This document shows, in pieces, positions 58,536 through 64,000 of a DNA stretch of 64,000 nt. A program made the translations under genes and the position numbers. The stretch covers positions 7,566,501-7,630,500 of the forward strand of contig OY987269.1 in the NCBI GenBank assembly GCA_963920665.1. Reading direction: 5' to 3'. This stretch comes from Straminergon stramineum. Its lineage: Eukaryota > Streptophyta > Bryopsida > Hypnales > Calliergonaceae. Within the stretch, counting starts at the first letter, position 1. Each line of letters begins with the position of its first letter. The notes under the pieces were generated by a model, which saw only the letters and a list, made by a program, of their open reading frames with translations, was not told the origin of the DNA and searched no databases.

Positions 58536-59111
58536 CCCCTGAAGTCCGAAGGCCATTTTTCTATCAAAAACCACTCAAAACTGCTACTTCTATTGGATTC
58601 ATCTAAGGAATTAGAAAAAAAAAAATTTTTTTAGAATCTAACCATAGGATCTTGTACCAAACTTTTCTGGGATCATGTAGTGAAAATTTCATGATGTTTG
58701 ACCCTACGGATTGAAAGATATTAGCATTCAAAGTGAAAGAATTTTTTTTTTGAAGATGCTCCATTTGCCCACAAAACAAAAAACTCTATATCTCTTACAT
58801 CACTACTCCAAATGGGATGAATCAAAGCTTCCCATTTAGAAAAAAATATAATCTATGAGAATAAAATAATGAAAAAAAATATTTCAATTTTTTACAAATT
58901 TGTTTCACTGCTCACTCTCCCCCATTTTGAGGTTATTGTGGCATAACTTTTGCTCCTGAGCACCAATTGGAATAAAAATTATATTCCCAGAAAGCTATTA
59001 TATTTTTCTATCTATTCAAGAAAATTTCAAAAAAATTCACTAAAAATTGAGCTCATAGGAACCTACCTAAAATCCATTTTGTCCCCCACAGGGACATTGG
59101 GACTTTAGGGG
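58536..59111. mobile_element. TTAA-type element B, 576 bp
   Basis: The element is bounded by TTAA at 58532-58535 and 59112-59115. The ends CCCCTGAAGTCCGAAGG and the inverse of the right end, CCCCTAAAGTCCCAATG, match at 14 of 17. No ORF. The left portion corresponds to the inverse of the right part of element G. Confidence 0.78.
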
Positions 59112-59601
59112 TTAAGGCATGGCACAATTTTAGGGGTATCCATGTAAGTGTTCGAAAATGCTTCACAGCTACATTTAAGCATTCAATTTCTGGAAATCTT
59201 GGGTGTAGGACACATGAATGTGAGTGTCCAAATCAAAGATCATAGGTGTCTGTTGATGTGCCATTTGTCCCTATGCAATTTAGGTCAAGCATGTAATTTG
59301 AAGATTCAATAGTTTGCCCGTTACAAAACATAACCTTGTGAATGTAAGGAACATTGTGGGTTGTATGAATACTAGGGAACATTGCCAGTCATGTAAGGTC
59401 AATTCCAATCAAGTTGATCAATTTTAGAGAGGCTTAGGAAAGCATTGAATGTCGTCACATCAAGTCGATCAACGCAATCAGAGGATTGACAAAATTGATA
59501 GACAAGTTTTTGCAACTAGACAAACAAGGTCCAACGAACACAACACTAGCCCACGGAAGGTGTGGGTGGAATTCTTTTTGAATGTTATGAACTTTTATTA
59601 A

Positions 59602-59990
59602 CCTATAAATATCCAAGGTTGTTTTTGAGCTTCTTGAAATTTGCTCTAAATTGAACAAAAAATTAACATTTTGATACTTTTTAATCAAAAAATAATAATT
59701 TATACTATACAAATTCAAACTAGACTTGTTAAAGATCCCATGGGAAAATAAAACTAAACAATATCACTTGTAGATTGAAAGATTATATCATTTGATCAAG
59801 ATGGGGTTAAGATTGTGAAAGTGATTTAAAGCCTTTCAATCATTTTTTCACATGTCAAAACTAAAAATTTGGTCACCAAAAAATATGAGGTTAAAAGGCA
59901 AAACATATACAACCCCAATCAATTTACAACCTCTCAAATTCTACTCTACAATTTTTTTAAATGAATTTCTAATATAATTTTTTCTTCAAA
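59602..59990 (+). mobile_element. TTAA-type element A', truncated
   Basis: TTAA at 59598-59601 and CCTATAAATATCCAAGG begin a block parallel to element A (36.06 kb), sharing CTTCTTGAAATTTGCTCTAA, CAAATTCAAACTAGAC and TAGATTGAAAGATTATAT. Similarity ends near 59990; the right terminus is absent. Confidence 0.65.
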
Positions 59991-61350
59991 TTCTTGGCAA
60001 ATATCTCAAACACAAATACTAATGTAAGCCAATGGAGAACTTAACCTTGTTTGGATATACAAATTAACCTAATCATAGTCTTGATTAGAAAGAAATTAAG
60101 ATTAGAGCAATAAGGGAATCTATGGCCTAAACATATGAATAAATTGAATTATTTCAAGAACCTTGCTCACATTCACAATTGAAATTTGCAATGTTAATCA
60201 TTTGTAGTCAATTGTAAGACAAATAGTGTCTGAGCTTGCATTGAAGTATGAAATAGTTAGGCAAAATGTTGAAAATGCAAGATTCCGCTTAGACAACAAA
60301 CAATCATTCAATGATCCAACAAATCCACAAGCAAAATACTATTTTGAACAACAAAATTGGGACTATGGAGTCCTAATGCTATACAAACTTAGTTGGTGAG
60401 AGTAATGTAAATTTTGCCTACTCGACAAGACCCAAGGAAATACAATATAGGGGGGTAATTCCTAAGGAAAGGTCAATAAGTCTAACGTTTGCATGACTAA
60501 GGTCACTTGTTTTTGTATTTTGGATATTTATCTATTTCGTTTCACGGTTCATTTGGGAATTTTAACAAAAGAAAATCACACTCTTAGTCAAGTAGTCTTA
60601 GTCCATCCCCAATGCTATTTATAATAGACTCCATGTATGCAGTCCCAATCCTATATAGTATGCTTTTGGCTCGAGGTAAATCCTCTTGTCAATTCCTCAA
60701 GTTTGATCAATTTGTCTTGACAATGCATGCACTATCAGCGTAATCAAATCCACCAAGGTATATATTTGAATACAATAAACTTTTAGGGAAATTATTTCTT
60801 ACTTCAATTCCTCTTTATTTTCCCTCTTCTAGTTAGTACTATATTATTAGCCTAATTGCTAATTTAGGATGCAAATATCAAATCTGTATTTCCTATCCAT
60901 TTGTCATGTATGCTAAGCATGAAAAGATTAGAATTTCATTCCTAGTTTATTTGATTTATTCTTCACGTCAACCCCATAGCTTTAGCTTTTTCAATCAATT
61001 TGTCTTTAGTTTTGTCCATGCTTTACTTGAATCAATTCATCAAGATGTTTAGATCATTAACCATATGTCGACTAGTCCAATACTCTAGCACCTATAACCG
61101 TGCATTCCTTAACTACCAACCGTGATCAATTTGTCTTTTTGGGTTGATGATGTGCTTATTGACTTGCCCTGGGTAAGGGCACCAATACTGTAACTTGGTC
61201 AAATAGCTTCACAACTTCCAGCTATTGCGTCGACTTATCAATGATTGATTATTGGAGTAGATTCAATTGCTCACAGACAATTTGATCTTGCATTGAATCC
61301 TTCCATTTTTGGAATTGTTTTTTTATTCCGATATGCTCAAGTTAATTTGT
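59990..61350. other. AT-rich intergenic, no supported gene
   Basis: The short words ATCAATTTGTCTT and CAATTTG recur irregularly. No ORF or motif was identified. Confidence 0.4.
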
Positions 61351-61355
61351 ATTAA

Positions 61356-62279
61356 CCCCTAAACGCCCAAACTGCGTTTTTTGGCAACATAGCGATTTTG
61401 GGCAGCTCACTACGAATGGAGTTTTTCTTATTTTTCTTTGAAATTTTCACACAACATGTGCCCGAGGAGTATCTTTAAGGCCCAACAATTTTCATAACTT
61501 TTGACTTCATGGTTAAAAAGTTATTGCATGATATGTAATTTTCAGTGCTCCTCGGGCAGCCCAAAAATTTCTTAAAAAAACACTTTTTTAAGAAATAAAA
61601 ATTTAAAATTGGTTTTCTAGATTTATATGTACATGGAAAGCTTTGAATCATTCCATTTTGATTTATGAGATGAAAGTTATGAGGCATTTTAGTTTGCGGG
61701 TAGTTTCGGATTCCCTACTCTAAAATAAACTTTGAAGTCCTTTATTTCACTCAATTTTCAATATTTTTGGAAAAAAATAAAATGATAGGGTGTGTATTGT
61801 TTATTAAAACATTACAACCATTGGGATTAAAAATTTTCAATTCCATAACGAAATTCTTCACAATTTAGTATTTTGAATCATTCTCTACTTCTTTGTACTT
61901 ACTTCCTTTTCCTATATGTTGTACAATTTCAAATGATTTGAATTTTTTCAAGCACATAGACAACTTGCCTTGAAGAATGAATCCAAAGAGTAACCACCAT
62001 TTTGGAATTTTTTTCATACAAATGTGGCCTTGTGAAGTGCAGCTGCCCGTTTTTTCACAGGGCCCAAAAAAGGATTTTTGCTAATTCAAACACTAATATC
62101 TTACAATCTACACGGTGGAAAATTCTGAAATTTTTTCCACATCTTCTCAAATAAGTTTAGTACAAGATCTTACGGTTACATGTGTCCAAAAATGTTTTTT
62201 TCCTAAAATTTGGTACTTGTTCTAGAAATGACAGTTTGGGAGCATTTTTGGTGAAAACATAGTTGAAAACATTTAGGGG
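61356..62279. mobile_element. TTAA-type element C, 924 bp
   Basis: The element is bounded by TTAA at 61352-61355 and 62280-62283, with ends CCCCTAAACG and CATTTAGGGG. The ends are inverted for about 10 bases. This is the longest complete member. Fragments D (11.99-12.80 kb), E (33.15-33.97 kb) and F (53.39-53.51 kb) belong to the same family. The 70-residue minus-strand ORF has no motif, so no transposase is encoded. Confidence 0.8.
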
Positions 62280-62289
62280 TTAACTCTAA

Positions 62290-64000
62290 ACTGTTAGTCA
62301 ATTGAATTGTGCTATCTACTCCACAAATTCATCTTACACAAATTGACACAGATAATTTGACCATTGTTAACACTAATCTCTAAGTGTAGATCTAATAGAT
62401 TCCTCAATTACATGGCTCTAACCGAGCCTACAACATTATTTAGTTAATTTGACCAATCACAATTTTCTACTCACACTAAGCTAATCAGCTAATTGCTCTT
62501 GCACATACAATTTGACTCACGCAAATTGACATCGAGACGTTACCCACATTTGGGATATATACAATTAATTTGTTAATTACTCACCAAATTTGTTGCAACT
62601 GGACTAAATCAAATATCCAATTCCCACATACAACACATGCACATGAATCGTCAGTGCAATTAGTCCATAACACTAACACAAGAATTCTCCAATTCTATCA
62701 AGTCATTAGATCTACAATTTCTTACTCATAGTTTCAATTTTAATTTGGCTACCTGCTAATTAACAATCAATTTTATAATTAGATTTAATCTAGGATACCC
62801 TCCCGATAATCCAGTAGAAAACTTGATTAATTTGATACTCAAAACAGTGGACAAGTTGATTCACAGACTTTACACCGCACTTCACAAATGACATTGGCTA
62901 CCCACCCAATAATCCATACATATACTCAATTAATCAATTAGATTCATCAACCATACACAACTTGCAATTTGATTGAATGCACAATTCACAATTAATCTTG
63001 TTTAAATTATTCAATGATCAATTAGCTCACTATTATTTATTCAATAATTAATCAACTAATCAAGCTGACTCAACTAGAGCAAATTGACCACTCTGCAATT
63101 CACACATACACACAACAATACAAGCAACTTGACTCACAATTGCAATTCAACTGAACTTACACAACTAGGATAACCTCCCAACAACTTACACAGTCAATTA
63201 AACTTAATACACCTAGCTCACTACCTCTGAGGAAGGATTCATTAGAGAAATTACCACACAAACAATTTGAAAAACATACAATATATATTAATAGTTATGG
63301 CGACAAATTGTTTAAGCAAAAACTAATGCTTGAGTATTTGACTCTAGCCACAAGTGAGAGTGTGTGAGAGCTATTCGACATATAGACATATAGTCTCAAA
63401 AAGACAAAAAGAAAGTGTGCAACTGTTCACTGAAAATGTGCATCCATTAATTTGACTTACTTCGAATCCTAGCCTATTAGACTTGTTCAAATCTTTCTAC
63501 GTGCCTATTAACCTTTCATATGAAATATTTGTCTATTTATCATCCTCTAAGGGAAATTAAGCTAGATCTACACCCTGTTCACACAAGAAAGGCTAAATAG
63601 ACAAAAATTGAAAAATTGAAGCAACTATAGTGAGTTGTACATACAAGTTGAAATAGATCAACAAGCACCTATTTTGGAAATTGTCACATCAAGATTAGTC
63701 CATGATCACCAACCCTAAATTTGAACCTCGCATCTTACACTTTAAAAGCAAAAATGACTTCATCTTTAGTGTTTTACCTTGTTGTCATCGATCTGGAAGG
63801 TCAACAACAAGGGCAATTATGGGTGGTTGAAAAAACTTGAAGAAGCAACAGTGATGGGAGATTAAGCATCCATAATTGGTGGAGTTATTAAATTTGTGGA
63901 AGAGCTAGAGTATCTCTTGCAGTATGTGGAATTGCAAAAGAGACGGCGAGTGTATAGTGATCTTTCTACCGTTGAGACCCCCTATAAGTCGACCAACAAG
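62290..64000. other. AT-rich intergenic, no supported gene
   Basis: Dense in the words CAATT, AATTTGA and CAACTTGACTCAC without a fixed period. No ORF with a motif reaches the window end. Confidence 0.4.

Overview
The window looks like repeat-dominated nuclear DNA of a streptophyte, most likely a land plant. The best evidence is one intact housekeeping gene, translation elongation factor EF-1alpha (54.7-56.9 kb, + strand). It encodes a 447-residue protein of land-plant type, with an intron in the 5' UTR and one coding intron directly after the CCCNK residues, the position usual in plants. Its exons are GC-rich at third positions while the surroundings are AT-rich. I cannot tell moss, liverwort, fern, lycophyte or gymnosperm apart from this alone. 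No rRNA, tRNA, CRISPR or organelle genes were seen.

Almost everything else is mobile or formerly mobile DNA. 0-14 kb: a GC-rich repeat fragment, a pyrimidine tract, a Ty1/copia remnant (4.4-6.4 kb, minus) with a large internal deletion, and tandem repeats. 14.5-19.6 kb: a multi-exon transposase-like gene (+). 19.9-30.2 kb: a convergent unknown gene (-), split by a 7.2-kb CACTA transposon whose removal restores the reading frame, and probably also hit by a 1.4-kb repeat. 28.3-36 kb: two inverted copies of that repeat, each with about 180-bp internal tandem units. 33-36.7 kb and 58.5-62.3 kb: short elements with TTAA target sites and CCCCTAAA ends, like piggyBac-type non-autonomous elements. 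37.5-38.9 kb: a decayed protein-kinase-like gene (-). 40.5-41.6 kb (-) and 44.8-49.2 kb (+): two decayed genes sharing an unrecognised Cys/His-rich N-terminal domain; the second also carries a RING-H2 finger and is split by a 1,020-bp CACTA-type element. 50.7-52.9 kb (-): a long coiled-coil ORF with 15 in-frame stops. 57.6-64 kb: AT-rich repeats.

Three themes recur. CACTA-type elements of 7.2 kb, 1.0 kb and only 34 bp coexist, two of them inside coding exons. Decayed ORFs stay in one frame over kilobases and are broken mainly by TAG/TAA/TGA explicable as C-to-T or G-to-A changes. GC-rich islands of the word GGCGGAC lie just 5' of several decayed ORFs. All family statements come from reading motifs by eye; no database search was possible.
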